In this document: in pieces, positions 1 through 9,252 of the stretch | How positions within the stretch are numbered: the first letter of the stretch is position 1 | Layout of the letters: each line of letters opens with the position of its first letter | Source of the DNA: Candidatus Zhuqueibacterota bacterium | GTDB taxonomy: Bacteria > Zhuqueibacterota > Zhuqueibacteria > Residuimicrobiales > Krinioviventaceae | Direction: 5' to 3' | Assembly (NCBI GenBank): GCA_016928775.1 | Contig: JAFGKD010000016.1 | Coordinates: 33,152-97,151, forward strand | DNA length: 64,000 nt | Made by a program: the position numbers and the translations under genes | Notes under the pieces: model-generated | Told to the model about the DNA's origin: nothing | What the model saw: only the letters and a program-made list of their open reading frames with translations | Database searches by the model: none

Positions 1-2
1 AT

Positions 3-2006
3 GATGCTGAACACGCCATGCGCGACCACGAATGGGCCAGAGATCGCACCGGGCCGTATCCAGCCGGCAATGTCTTTGACAAATCGAATCCGCAATGGTT
101 TCATCAATGTTTGAGCGAGCATCCCAAATACCGGACGCGCTTTGCCGATCGAGTTTACAAGCACATGTTCAATAACGGCGCGCTGACCGCGCAGAAAAAC
201 ATTGAGAGGTTTTTGGATCGTAAGGAGGAAATTGATCTGGCGATCATTGCTGAATCCGCGCGCTGGGGTGATTCGAAACGCAGCTCACCGTTTACGCGGG
301 ATGAGCATTGGCTGAATGCCATCAACTGGATCGCCGATCAGTTTTTCCCGGATCGTACAAATATTGTACTGCAACAGCTCCGCAATAAAAGCTTGTATCC
401 CATTGCTTCGCCGCCTCTTTTGAACGCGACAACCGGCAGGGTGGACAAGGGATTTCCTCTCAATATGCTAACAGGGAGTGGAGATATTTTTTACACCACA
501 GATGGTGCCGATCCGTTTGATCCCGATATATCGCAAAGCGCCAGCATCACTTTGGTTTCTCGCCAGGCGACAAAACGTGTCCTGGTGCCCACGACCAATC
601 CCGGCGCTGTTTGGCGCTCCCGGCTGACCTTTGACGATAGCGGCTGGCGTCAAGGTATCGGTGCTGTTGGTTACGAAAATGGCTCGGGCTATGAGAATAA
701 CATTAAAATAGATGTGGGCGATGCCATGGTGAATGGACAAACCTCCTGTTTTTTGCGCATTCCATTCCAGGTGAACAAGAGCGACATCATCGATTATAAC
801 GTCTTTCAGCTCAAAATGTACTATGACGACGGTTTTGTCGCTTACCTGAACGGTTGGAAAATGGCCAGCTCGATGGCACCGGAGAATCCTGCCTGGGACG
901 CCCAGGCCGAAGGAAACCACGAAGCGGAGTCCTGGGAAGCATTTAATATTGCCAATTTTTTAGATTATCTGCAAGATGGCGATAATCTCCTCGCCATCCA
1001 CGCCCTTAACGTGAATAGCACCAGCTCGGATTTTATTATCGATGTTGAAGTGGAAGCAGCTCTGGTCACCAACACCGGTTCGATATCAGAATCCGCACGG
1101 CTGTATGAAAGACCGATCAAGATAGATAAAACCACCCGCCTTAAAGCGCGCACGCGCGTTGGGCAGGACTGGAGCGCGGCAGTGGACGTGAATTTATATG
1201 TGTTCGATGGATTGGAAAATCTCAAATTCACCGAAATTCACTACCATCCATTTGATCATAGCGATTCTTTGAATGATGATGGTTTGCACGAGTTTATCGA
1301 ACTCAAAAATATCGGTGAACAGCAGCTTGATCTGTCAGGATTGTTTTTTGGCCGTGGTTTGCAATTTGTTTTTCCGGCACATACCACGATCGATCCAGGT
1401 TCGTTTATTGTCCTCGCTTCAAACGCGGAGGCGTTCGAAGGGCGTTACGGCTTTCACCCTTTTGGCCAATATGTCGGGCAACTCGACAACAATGGCGAGA
1501 CGCTGGCGCTCGTCCATGCAAATGGGGATACCTTGATAAAAATGCGCTATGAAGACAACTATCCCTGGCCTAACTCGGCCGATGGCGGAGGCTATTCGAT
1601 GACCGCGAAAGATATCGATCCTTATCTTGATCCAAATAGCGGTGACACCTGGGTGGCGTCCAGCGTGGTACATGGCACTCCGGGCGCGGATGATCGTGTG
1701 GCCACCAATGTGCGCGAGAATAACAATATAACGACAGAACCTGGCGAATTTGTGCTTTGGCAAAACTACCCCAATCCCTTCAATACAAAGACAGCAATAA
1801 AATTTTCATTGGGAACAACGGCTACAGTTGATCTCTCCCTCTACAATGTTCTGGGCCAGCAGGTGACTAATTTATTGAGTGGCACCATGCAGGCTGGAGT
1901 ACATACTGTCATATGGAATGCCTCTGCGTATGCCGGAGGCATCTATTTCTATCGCTTGCGTGCGAATGATTTCAGTCAGGTAAAAAAGCTAACTTTGATC
2001 AAATAA
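3..2006 (+). CDS. CotH-kinase/lamin-tail T9SS secreted protein, 5'-truncated
   Basis: The gene is cut by the left edge. The frame is open from base 3, and the residues before the first ATG (base 18) read DAEHAM, matching SWDAEHVM in the middle of the CotH domain of the next gene, so the true start lies upstream. What remains is the end of a CotH-kinase-like domain (to about base 420), a chitobiase/hexosaminidase C-terminal-like strand unit (FYTTDGADP), a beta-rich domain of about 170 residues inserted within that unit (bases 545-1070), a lamin-tail domain (about 1215-1690) and a T9SS type A sorting domain (LWQNYPNPFN, from about 1745). The protein is presumably exported and surface-anchored or released by type IX secretion. 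It is paralogous along its whole length to the next gene, which starts 14 bases downstream, so the pair looks like a tandem duplication in one transcript. The substrate of the kinase-like domain is unknown. Confidence 0.85.
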   Translation, partial: DAEHAMRDHEWARDRTGPYPAGNVFDKSNPQWFHQCLSEHPKYRTRFADRVYKHMFNNGALTAQKNIERFLDRKEEIDLAIIAESARWGDSKRSSPFTRDEHWLNAINWIADQFFPDRTNIVLQQLRNKSLYPIASPPLLNATTGRVDKGFPLNMLTGSGDIFYTTDGADPFDPDISQSASITLVSRQATKRVLVPTTNPGAVWRSRLTFDDSGWRQGIGAVGYENGSGYENNIKIDVGDAMVNGQTSCFLRIPFQVNKSDIIDYNVFQLKMYYDDGFVAYLNGWKMASSMAPENPAWDAQAEGNHEAESWEAFNIANFLDYLQDGDNLLAIHALNVNSTSSDFIIDVEVEAALVTNTGSISESARLYERPIKIDKTTRLKARTRVGQDWSAAVDVNLYVFDGLENLKFTEIHYHPFDHSDSLNDDGLHEFIELKNIGEQQLDLSGLFFGRGLQFVFPAHTTIDPGSFIVLASNAEAFEGRYGFHPFGQYVGQLDNNGETLALVHANGDTLIKMRYEDNYPWPNSADGGGYSMTAKDIDPYLDPNSGDTWVASSVVHGTPGADDRVATNVRENNNITTEPGEFVLWQNYPNPFNTKTAIKFSLGTTATVDLSLYNVLGQQVTNLLSGTMQAGVHTVIWNASAYAGGIYFYRLRANDFSQVKKLTLIK

Positions 2007-2020
2007 CAAGAGGATATATA

Positions 2021-5000
2021 GTGAAAAAAAGTGCAAGCATACTTTTTCTATGGATTTTTATCATCATCTCAATTGGCCAGGCACAAGTCGTTATTAATGA
2101 ATTTATGGCATCAAATAGCGATTATTTTCAGGATCCGGATGAAGCCGGCGAATATCCTGATTGGATCGAATTGTATAATCCCAGCGGCCAAAGCGTCAAT
2201 GTGGGAGGTTTGTATTTAACTGATAATCCGGCGCGCCCGACAAAGTGGCAAATCGCCCAGGGCACGCAAATTCCCGCCGGCGGTTTTATATTTTTTATTG
2301 CGGATAGCGATCCCGAACAGGGCACTAAGCACACCAGCTTTAAGCTCGACAGCCAGGGCGGTTACATTGGCCTTGTCCACGGTGATGGCTCGACGATTCT
2401 TGATTCCCTCACCTATAGCAAGCAGTACAGCGACGTCTCCTACGGCCGTTCACCGGATGGCGGGACGACATGGTATTTTTTTGACACCCCAACGCCTGAA
2501 AAAGCAAATGCCGCTGACGGATATCTGGGAAAAATCGACAAGGTGCAATTCAGCCATGTGCATGGTTTTTATGAGAACAGTTTTAGCTTGTCGCTGTCGG
2601 TCGATAATCCGCAGGCGAAAATATTTTATACCCTGGATGGCAGTGAACCGAGAGATCGCACCGGCGCCGGAACTATTCTCTATTCAGCACCCATCCCCAT
2701 TACAACAACCTCATATGTGCGCGCCCGCGCCTTTCTGGATGGCTGGAAGTCTAAAAACTCGGTGACCAACACTTTTATTTTTCTTGAAGATGTCCTGTGG
2801 CAACCGGATGATCCGGATGGTTTTCCGCAGAATTGGGGATGGACCGGATACGGCGACTATGAGATGGACCCGGATGTCGTTGATGATCCCGCCTATGTCG
2901 GCACGATTATCGATGATTTAAAATCGATTCCCTCTATGTCGCTTGTCATGGATATTGATGACTGGTTTGGTGAGGGAGGGCAGGGGATTTACCTCGAAGG
3001 TGAGCTCGATGAGCGCGCCGTGTCGGCAGAGCTCATTCACCCTGATGGATCCGAAGGTTTTCAGATCAATTGTGCAGTGATGATTGTCGGCGGCTCCAGC
3101 ACCGGACGATGGAAAATGGATAAATTGTCCATGCGCCTGAAATTTCAAAATGAATATGGCGCAGCGGATCTGGATTATCAGCTGTTTGGCGACAATGCGA
3201 CTGACCAGTTCCAAACCCTTGTTCTCGACGCGCGCATGAACAACTCCTGGGCCTATGGCGGCGGCACCGGCATTAATGGACGCGACCTCAAGCAGAACGA
3301 CATCGCCCAGTATACGCGCGATAACTTTGTCGCTGAACTGCAATTGGCTATGGATGGTCTGGCGCCGCACGGTCGGCAGGTGCATCTTTATCTCAATGGA
3401 CTCTATTGGGGTCTCTACTGGGTGCATGAGCGACCCGATGAACACTTTGCCGCATCCTATCGCGGTGACGCCGCTGAGGATTATGATGTCCTCAAACACA
3501 ATGCCAATAGTGTCGTATCCGGTGAAAACACTAATTATCGCGCCATGTTCAACATTGCCAATTCAGGACGCTCTGTTGATGAAAAATATCAACTCTTGTC
3601 TGAATATCTCGATATTCCTGACCTCATCAATTATATGATAGTGAATTATTATGTCGGCAATGTTGACTGGGCGCATCAAAACTGGTATGCAACGCGCAGC
3701 CGGTTCGCTCCCGAGGACAAGTGGCGCTACCATAGCTGGGATGCCGAACATGTGATGGAAGGTGTACAAAGCAATAATTTGCACCGGGATGATGACGGAG
3801 GTCCAACGCGCCTGCATCATGTTCTGCGTCAACATCCGGAGTATCGCCGAATGTTTGCTGACCAGGTTTATCAGCATTTTTTCAATGACGGTATCCTCAC
3901 GCAAACTCGCGTCAAAGGTCTTTACCAGAAATTATTGGATGAAGTTGACCGAGCGGTCGTCGGTGAATCGGCGCGCTGGGGGGATAACCATCGCGAAAAG
4001 CCCTACACGCGCAATGTTGAGTGGGTGACCGAACGCGATTGGCTGATGAACAGCTACTTTCCACAGCGCGGGGATATCGTGCTCGAGCAATTGCGTGATT
4101 ACAATCTCTATCCCGACCTTGCTGCTCCCATTTTTTTGGTGGACGGCTCGGTGCAACATGGCGGACAAATCAACAGCGGCGCCAGAATAACCATGTCAGC
4201 CGCGAATGGAACGATTTATTACACGATGAACGGGGAGGATCCGCTGGTCACTGAAGTGTCAAATCTGCAAGAGCTCATTTTGGTACCACAAAGTGCGACA
4301 AAGCGTGTGCTGGTGGCCACGAACAACATTGGCGTTCGCTGGCGGAGTGATCCCAATTTCAACGACACAGAATGGCACATATGTCAAGGTGAACCCGGTG
4401 GTATTGGCTACGAGACCGAGTCAGGCTATCAATCCTTGATTACACTTGATGTCGAAAATGCCATGTACGATGCCGGCAATAACAAGCCAACGTCATGTTT
4501 TGTCAGAATTCCTTTCACCTTGACAGCGGAAAAATTGAATACTATCAAAACCTTGCTGCTCAAAGTGCGCTATGACGATGGTTTTGTCGCTTATCTGAAC
4601 GGCACACAAGTCGCGATCGCCAACGCACCCAATGATCCCGCCTGGGATGCAGCTGCTCTGGATAACCATGAAGCCGAAACAGTGGAAACATTCAACATAT
4701 CGTCGCAGGCTCAGCATCTCAAGGTTGGTGAAAACATATTGGCCCTACAGGCGATGAATGTTCACTCTCGCAGCTCTGACTTTTTGATAACTGCTGAGCT
4801 GAGCTCAAGTGATAACTCCAGTAGCGGATCAGTTTCTCCGAATGCCAAAGAATATACCGGTTCGATCACGCTGAGCCAAAGTGTAAACATCAAAGCGCGT
4901 GCAACCAATGGCTCGGAGTGGAGCCCGTTGCACGACGCCATTTACGCGATTCCGGAAAAGATGGAAGAGCTGCGTATAACCGAAATCCATTTTCATCCTC

Positions 5001-5740
5001 TGGATGAAAACGACGCCAATGATCGTGAGTTTGAATTTTTGGAGCTTAAAAATATCGGCAGCACTCCCATCGATTTGAGTTTAGCTCGCTTTCAAAACGG
5101 TGTGCGCTATACCTTTGCAACTGGCACACTCATGCAGCCGGGTGCGTTTATTGTATTAGCGTCGAATGCGGAAAAGTTCAAAAGCCGTTACAACATGGCA
5201 CCTTTTGCTGCTTATGAGGGAAATCTGGATAATGCCGGTGAACGGATTGCTTTCATCAATGCGGCCGGCGATACGATTATCAATGTTCGTTTCAATGACA
5301 AGGATCCCTGGCCGGAGAGCGCGGATGGTGATGGCTATTCGCTGGTGGCGAATGAGGTGAATCCAAATGGTGATCCGAATAATCCCGCCTATTGGGGTGC
5401 TTCCTACAGAATTCATGGCTCACCCGGCAGGGACGATAACACAGCAACGGACATAATCGAACGGGCAAGAATACCGCAACAATACGCTCTGGCGCAAAAC
5501 TATCCAAATCCCTTTAATCCGACAACGACCATTCGATTTGATGTGCCCATTTCCAGCCAAGTCAAAATAGAGCTCTATAATATTCTCGGCCAACACCTGC
5601 TCACGCTGGTTGAAAACCGCTATGATCCCGGTATCCACAGCATCGCGTGGGATGCTGGCAATTATGCCGCCGGGATATATTTTTATCGAATGCGGGCGGG
5701 CGACTTTACAGCAACAAAGAGGCTGCTTTTGATGAAATAA
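2021..5740 (+). CDS. CotH-kinase/lamin-tail T9SS secreted protein
   Basis: A 1239-residue secreted multidomain protein. The start is GTG at 2021, preceded by GAGG seven bases upstream, and it opens a clear signal peptide (KKSASILFLWIFIIISIGQAQ). Domains in order: lamin-tail domain (about 22-150), chitobiase/hexosaminidase C-terminal-like unit (FYTLDGSEPRD, about 185-255), CotH-kinase-like domain (about 300-600, with WGLYWVHERPDEHF and SWDAEHVM), a second FYTMNGEDP-type unit split by a beta-rich insert of about 170 residues (about 745-935), a second lamin-tail domain (about 990-1130) and a T9SS sorting domain (LAQNYPNPFNP, about 1152-1239). CotH homologues are atypical protein kinases in Bacillus spores; in FCB and Planctomycetes the domain is common in large exported proteins of unknown role. 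It follows its truncated paralogue by 14 bases. The domain assignment is firm, but the activity is not established. Confidence 0.9.
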   Translation: MKKSASILFLWIFIIISIGQAQVVINEFMASNSDYFQDPDEAGEYPDWIELYNPSGQSVNVGGLYLTDNPARPTKWQIAQGTQIPAGGFIFFIADSDPEQGTKHTSFKLDSQGGYIGLVHGDGSTILDSLTYSKQYSDVSYGRSPDGGTTWYFFDTPTPEKANAADGYLGKIDKVQFSHVHGFYENSFSLSLSVDNPQAKIFYTLDGSEPRDRTGAGTILYSAPIPITTTSYVRARAFLDGWKSKNSVTNTFIFLEDVLWQPDDPDGFPQNWGWTGYGDYEMDPDVVDDPAYVGTIIDDLKSIPSMSLVMDIDDWFGEGGQGIYLEGELDERAVSAELIHPDGSEGFQINCAVMIVGGSSTGRWKMDKLSMRLKFQNEYGAADLDYQLFGDNATDQFQTLVLDARMNNSWAYGGGTGINGRDLKQNDIAQYTRDNFVAELQLAMDGLAPHGRQVHLYLNGLYWGLYWVHERPDEHFAASYRGDAAEDYDVLKHNANSVVSGENTNYRAMFNIANSGRSVDEKYQLLSEYLDIPDLINYMIVNYYVGNVDWAHQNWYATRSRFAPEDKWRYHSWDAEHVMEGVQSNNLHRDDDGGPTRLHHVLRQHPEYRRMFADQVYQHFFNDGILTQTRVKGLYQKLLDEVDRAVVGESARWGDNHREKPYTRNVEWVTERDWLMNSYFPQRGDIVLEQLRDYNLYPDLAAPIFLVDGSVQHGGQINSGARITMSAANGTIYYTMNGEDPLVTEVSNLQELILVPQSATKRVLVATNNIGVRWRSDPNFNDTEWHICQGEPGGIGYETESGYQSLITLDVENAMYDAGNNKPTSCFVRIPFTLTAEKLNTIKTLLLKVRYDDGFVAYLNGTQVAIANAPNDPAWDAAALDNHEAETVETFNISSQAQHLKVGENILALQAMNVHSRSSDFLITAELSSSDNSSSGSVSPNAKEYTGSITLSQSVNIKARATNGSEWSPLHDAIYAIPEKMEELRITEIHFHPLDENDANDREFEFLELKNIGSTPIDLSLARFQNGVRYTFATGTLMQPGAFIVLASNAEKFKSRYNMAPFAAYEGNLDNAGERIAFINAAGDTIINVRFNDKDPWPESADGDGYSLVANEVNPNGDPNNPAYWGASYRIHGSPGRDDNTATDIIERARIPQQYALAQNYPNPFNPTTTIRFDVPISSQVKIELYNILGQHLLTLVENRYDPGIHSIAWDAGNYAAGIYFYRMRAGDFTATKRLLLMK

Positions 5741-5774
5741 TTTCTTATTTTGAAAAAAAGCGTGAGGACATAAT

Positions 5775-7613
5775 ATGGCACATGCTGTAGAGTCTTGGAC
5801 GTGGCGAAAATATGCCTGGTTATTCACTTTGGCAGGTGCAAGTGCCTATTTGCACCTGCTCGTCAATGTCAGTCCCCGATTGATCTTTCAGAATCAACAG
5901 CCCGTCTTCTTCAGCGGCGCCGAATTTTTTCAAAAGCATGTTGCCTATCCCGGCGGCATTGCCGGTTATTTATCCAGCATGTTGGAACAGCTCTATCTTT
6001 TCCCATTCCTTGGCGCTTTGGTTATGACTCTGATTATTGCGGGTATCACGCTTACTGCCTTTTATGTTTATCACACTTTTAAACTCGGTATCGCGACACC
6101 CTACATTACACTGATACTCACCGGCACACTTTTGGCTGTCCATAGCGGCTACTTTTATCAGCTTTCATATTCTCTTTCTGTTTTATTTTCTTTAATTGCT
6201 TTTCTTATCTTTTTTTATATCGGCAGAAAAAGGATTTTTCTTCGACTTTTACTTTACTTGATTTTATGCCCGATTCTCTATTATCTTGTTGCCGCGCCAT
6301 TCTTTATCTTTGTGTTTTTGGCACTATTTGCCGAAGCCTTTTTGACAACCGCTAAATGGCTCGGTAAATTAGCGCTCATTGTGATCTATATTTCCATCGC
6401 CCTTTTATGGCCATTGATTGCACATGCTTATCTTTTCCTTTATGCAAGCAGTGATATTTATTCTTTTTTATTGCCTTTCTATCTTTTCCTGCCGATAAAA
6501 GTTTTGCCCGAGTTTCTATATCTTCTGCTTCTTGTGCCGCCGTTTGTCTCGGGGGTATTGTACTGTTTACGAAAAAAAAATCCAAATGCCAATAGAGAGC
6601 ACAAGTTGATTGGTGTAGCCAAACAGGCCGCTCTTCTGATCGTTTGTTTGCTCGCGCTTCTCGCCATTGTCTATAAATCTTTTAATAATAAGCAAAAAGC
6701 CGTATTAAACATCGACAAGCTGGCAGAAGAACACAAGTGGGAAAACATCATAGCGACAGCAAAGGCGCATCCGCACGTTTTGCATCGGCTTTTAACATTT
6801 CATTACAATCGTGCATTGTATCATAGAGGTCAATTATGCGAGGACCTTTTTGCATATCCCCAGGTTGAAGGCGAAAATGGACTTTATCGTAATTCCGGTG
6901 CAGCTTTCGAGGCACCCTATGCTATGGCATCATTAACATATGAGATGGGCAACATCAATTCCGCCCAATGCTGGGCGAACGAAGCATTGTCCATTGAAGG
7001 GGAGTCGGCGCGCGTTTTGAAACTATTGACACTCATTCATCTCCGGAAAGGTGAGGATGACGCTGCGGCTCTCTATTCGAACAAGCTCTCAAAGATGTTA
7101 TTTCAGCACAAAATGTGCGAGCGGGACAAACCTTGGACTGATGAATTGGCCAAAATTAAAGGCGCTTCCGAGGCAAGCGCTGTGGATTCATCCTTTGTCG
7201 CTTCACACTTTTTAATCCGATACGGACATGCCTACGCTGAGCTGCAATATTTCATTAAAAGATATCCGCAACATAAAATGGCCTTTGAATATACGATGGC
7301 GTACGATCTCTTATCACGGCGCCTGGACCGTCTTGTTGAAATGGTACCGAAATTTATGCAGATGCCTTTTGACAAGATGCCGCGCCATCTGGAGGAAGCG
7401 CTCATTCTCATCGGAATGAGCGGTATCGACTATAATATAGACCTCAACGCACTAAATTTTCGCGTCGATTATGTGGAGAAATTCAGGAGGTTCATGTCGA
7501 TTATTTCCAGGCATAACAATAACACCCAATTTGCCCAGGCAGAATTGTTACAAGAATTCGGTGATACATACTGGTATTATCATCTTTATCACCAGCCTCA
7601 GGAGTTAAAATGA
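5775..7613 (+). CDS. Polytopic membrane protein with C-terminal helical repeats (DUF6057-like)
   Basis: A 612-residue protein whose first half is about ten hydrophobic helices (residues 15-300) and whose second half is soluble and helical, with TPR-like alternation (about 310-600, for example the EAPYAMASLTYEMGN segment). The ATG at 5775 follows GTGAGGA. The layout resembles the DUF6057 family of Bacteroidetes, which has no assigned function; that identification is from memory of the architecture and is tentative. Its stop overlaps the start of the next gene by four bases (ATGA), which implies translational coupling with the exported CXXCH beta-propeller protein. An inferred role is a membrane partner of that protein. 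The 34 bases separating it from the CotH gene would allow read-through from upstream. Confidence 0.8.
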   Translation: MAHAVESWTWRKYAWLFTLAGASAYLHLLVNVSPRLIFQNQQPVFFSGAEFFQKHVAYPGGIAGYLSSMLEQLYLFPFLGALVMTLIIAGITLTAFYVYHTFKLGIATPYITLILTGTLLAVHSGYFYQLSYSLSVLFSLIAFLIFFYIGRKRIFLRLLLYLILCPILYYLVAAPFFIFVFLALFAEAFLTTAKWLGKLALIVIYISIALLWPLIAHAYLFLYASSDIYSFLLPFYLFLPIKVLPEFLYLLLLVPPFVSGVLYCLRKKNPNANREHKLIGVAKQAALLIVCLLALLAIVYKSFNNKQKAVLNIDKLAEEHKWENIIATAKAHPHVLHRLLTFHYNRALYHRGQLCEDLFAYPQVEGENGLYRNSGAAFEAPYAMASLTYEMGNINSAQCWANEALSIEGESARVLKLLTLIHLRKGEDDAAALYSNKLSKMLFQHKMCERDKPWTDELAKIKGASEASAVDSSFVASHFLIRYGHAYAELQYFIKRYPQHKMAFEYTMAYDLLSRRLDRLVEMVPKFMQMPFDKMPRHLEEALILIGMSGIDYNIDLNALNFRVDYVEKFRRFMSIISRHNNNTQFAQAELLQEFGDTYWYYHLYHQPQELK

Positions 7614-9169
7614 AAGTTCGATTGATCTTGATACCATTATTGCTTTTAGGCGCAATTTTGATCCCGCTTTTGTTGACGGGTGAAGCGTCTACCGAGAAAG
7701 TGGAGCAGGCCATAAACGCTTTCCCATCCATTTATCCTGACTATAACGGTGTAACTATTCCACCCAATATTGCACCGCTCAACTTTATCATTCAGGAAGA
7801 GGGAGAGGCATATCGCGCCGTTGTTAAAACGGGACAAAGTGACGTGATCAAGCTTGAAAATCGCGATGGATGTATGCAGTTTCCCATGCGTGCGTGGAAG
7901 CAGCTTCTGGCCGACAATCGTGGGGGCGAGTATACTATCGAGATCGCTGTAAAAAAAGAGGGAACATGGCACACCTTTAAACCGATCACCAATCAAATCG
8001 CCAACGAGGATATAGATTCTTTTCTTGTCTATCGCCTGCTCAATTCCGCCTACACTCGATGGAGTGAAATGGGTATTTACCAGCGCGATGTGGAATCGTT
8101 TGACGAACGGCCCATCATCAACAATCATGCGACCGAGGGCAAATGCATGAACTGCCATAGTTTTAACAAAAATGATCCGCAAACCATGATGCTGCATTTG
8201 CGCGGCGGCAGTTCTTCGGGCACACTGATTCTTTTGAATGATGAGGTGCGAAAGGTCAATACAGCAACGGACTTTAATCGGGCCGGTGCTTATCCGGCGT
8301 GGCATCCGAGTAGCAAAATGATCGCCTTTTCGGTTAATAAACTGGAAATGTTTTTCCACGGTACCGCGCAGGAGCCGCGCGATGTTTTGGATCGCGGTTC
8401 GGATATTATTCTTTACTTTATTGAGAACAACCTGGTCACAACCTCTCCGCTTGTCGCAAGCGTTGATCGAATGGAGACCTTCCCGGCATGGTCGCCGGAT
8501 GGCACCTGGCTCTATTTCTGCAGTTGTCCGGATTTTGCCTCATTTATTGATGGCGATGATTTCAGATATGAAGATATTCTCTATGATCTCTATCGAATTC
8601 CCTATAATCTGCAGACGCGCGAATGGGGCGAACTGGAGCTTGTATTGGCTGGAGCTGACGTCGGAAAAAGCATCACCATGCCGCGCATTTCACCTGGCGG
8701 CACATACCTGATGTGCTGTTTGGCAAATGATGGCCATTTCCCGATTTACAAGCCTTCCAGTGAGTTGTATCTTTTAAATCTTGAGACCAGGGATTTGAGA
8801 AAGCTGAACATCAACAGCGATCAAGCCGACACCTACCACAGTTGGTCGAGCAATGGCCGCTGGTTTGTTTTTAGCAGCAAACGACTTGATGGCCTGATGG
8901 CACGACCTTTTTTTGCCTATTTCGAAGCGGATGGAACCAGTCACAAACCTTTTATCCTGCCGCAAAAAGATCCGCGATTTTATCAGTCTTTTCTCAAAAC
9001 CTATAATCGTCCCGAACTTGTGGCAGGGCCGGTCACGGTGCGTCCCCAGGTTTTCGTCAAAACAGCGTATGACAACAGCCGCCGTTTCGATGCTACTCTT
9101 GATCCCAAAGTGGCTGTCCGGGATCAACCGGTTGGTGGCGAAAAGATGTACAATATTGCGCCAAATTGA
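7610..9169 (+). CDS. Membrane-anchored PD40 beta-propeller protein with a CXXCH heme motif
   Basis: A 519-residue protein with an N-terminal hydrophobic anchor (RLILIPLLLLGAILIPLLL) followed by a periplasmic or extracellular domain. A single c-type heme motif, KCMNCH, sits at residues 178-183 (Cys179, Cys182, His183). The C-terminal two thirds holds TolB/PD40-type propeller blades, recognisable as AYPAWHPSSKMIAFS, TFPAWSPDGTWLYFCS, TMPRISPGGTYLM and TYHSWSSNGRWFVFSS. The family reading is a propeller protein carrying one covalently bound heme; electron transfer, sensing or ligand binding are all possible. It starts inside the stop codon of the upstream membrane protein, so the two are very probably made together. 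No T9SS domain is present, so it probably stays attached to the membrane. Confidence 0.85.
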   Translation: MKVRLILIPLLLLGAILIPLLLTGEASTEKVEQAINAFPSIYPDYNGVTIPPNIAPLNFIIQEEGEAYRAVVKTGQSDVIKLENRDGCMQFPMRAWKQLLADNRGGEYTIEIAVKKEGTWHTFKPITNQIANEDIDSFLVYRLLNSAYTRWSEMGIYQRDVESFDERPIINNHATEGKCMNCHSFNKNDPQTMMLHLRGGSSSGTLILLNDEVRKVNTATDFNRAGAYPAWHPSSKMIAFSVNKLEMFFHGTAQEPRDVLDRGSDIILYFIENNLVTTSPLVASVDRMETFPAWSPDGTWLYFCSCPDFASFIDGDDFRYEDILYDLYRIPYNLQTREWGELELVLAGADVGKSITMPRISPGGTYLMCCLANDGHFPIYKPSSELYLLNLETRDLRKLNINSDQADTYHSWSSNGRWFVFSSKRLDGLMARPFFAYFEADGTSHKPFILPQKDPRFYQSFLKTYNRPELVAGPVTVRPQVFVKTAYDNSRRFDATLDPKVAVRDQPVGGEKMYNIAPN

Positions 9170-9252
9170 TGCAAGCATTAATGTACAGTAAATTTGTTAA
9201 TTGTGGGGATTAATTTCACTGCTTGTGCTTCTGTTTAGCAGGAGGACTAATC

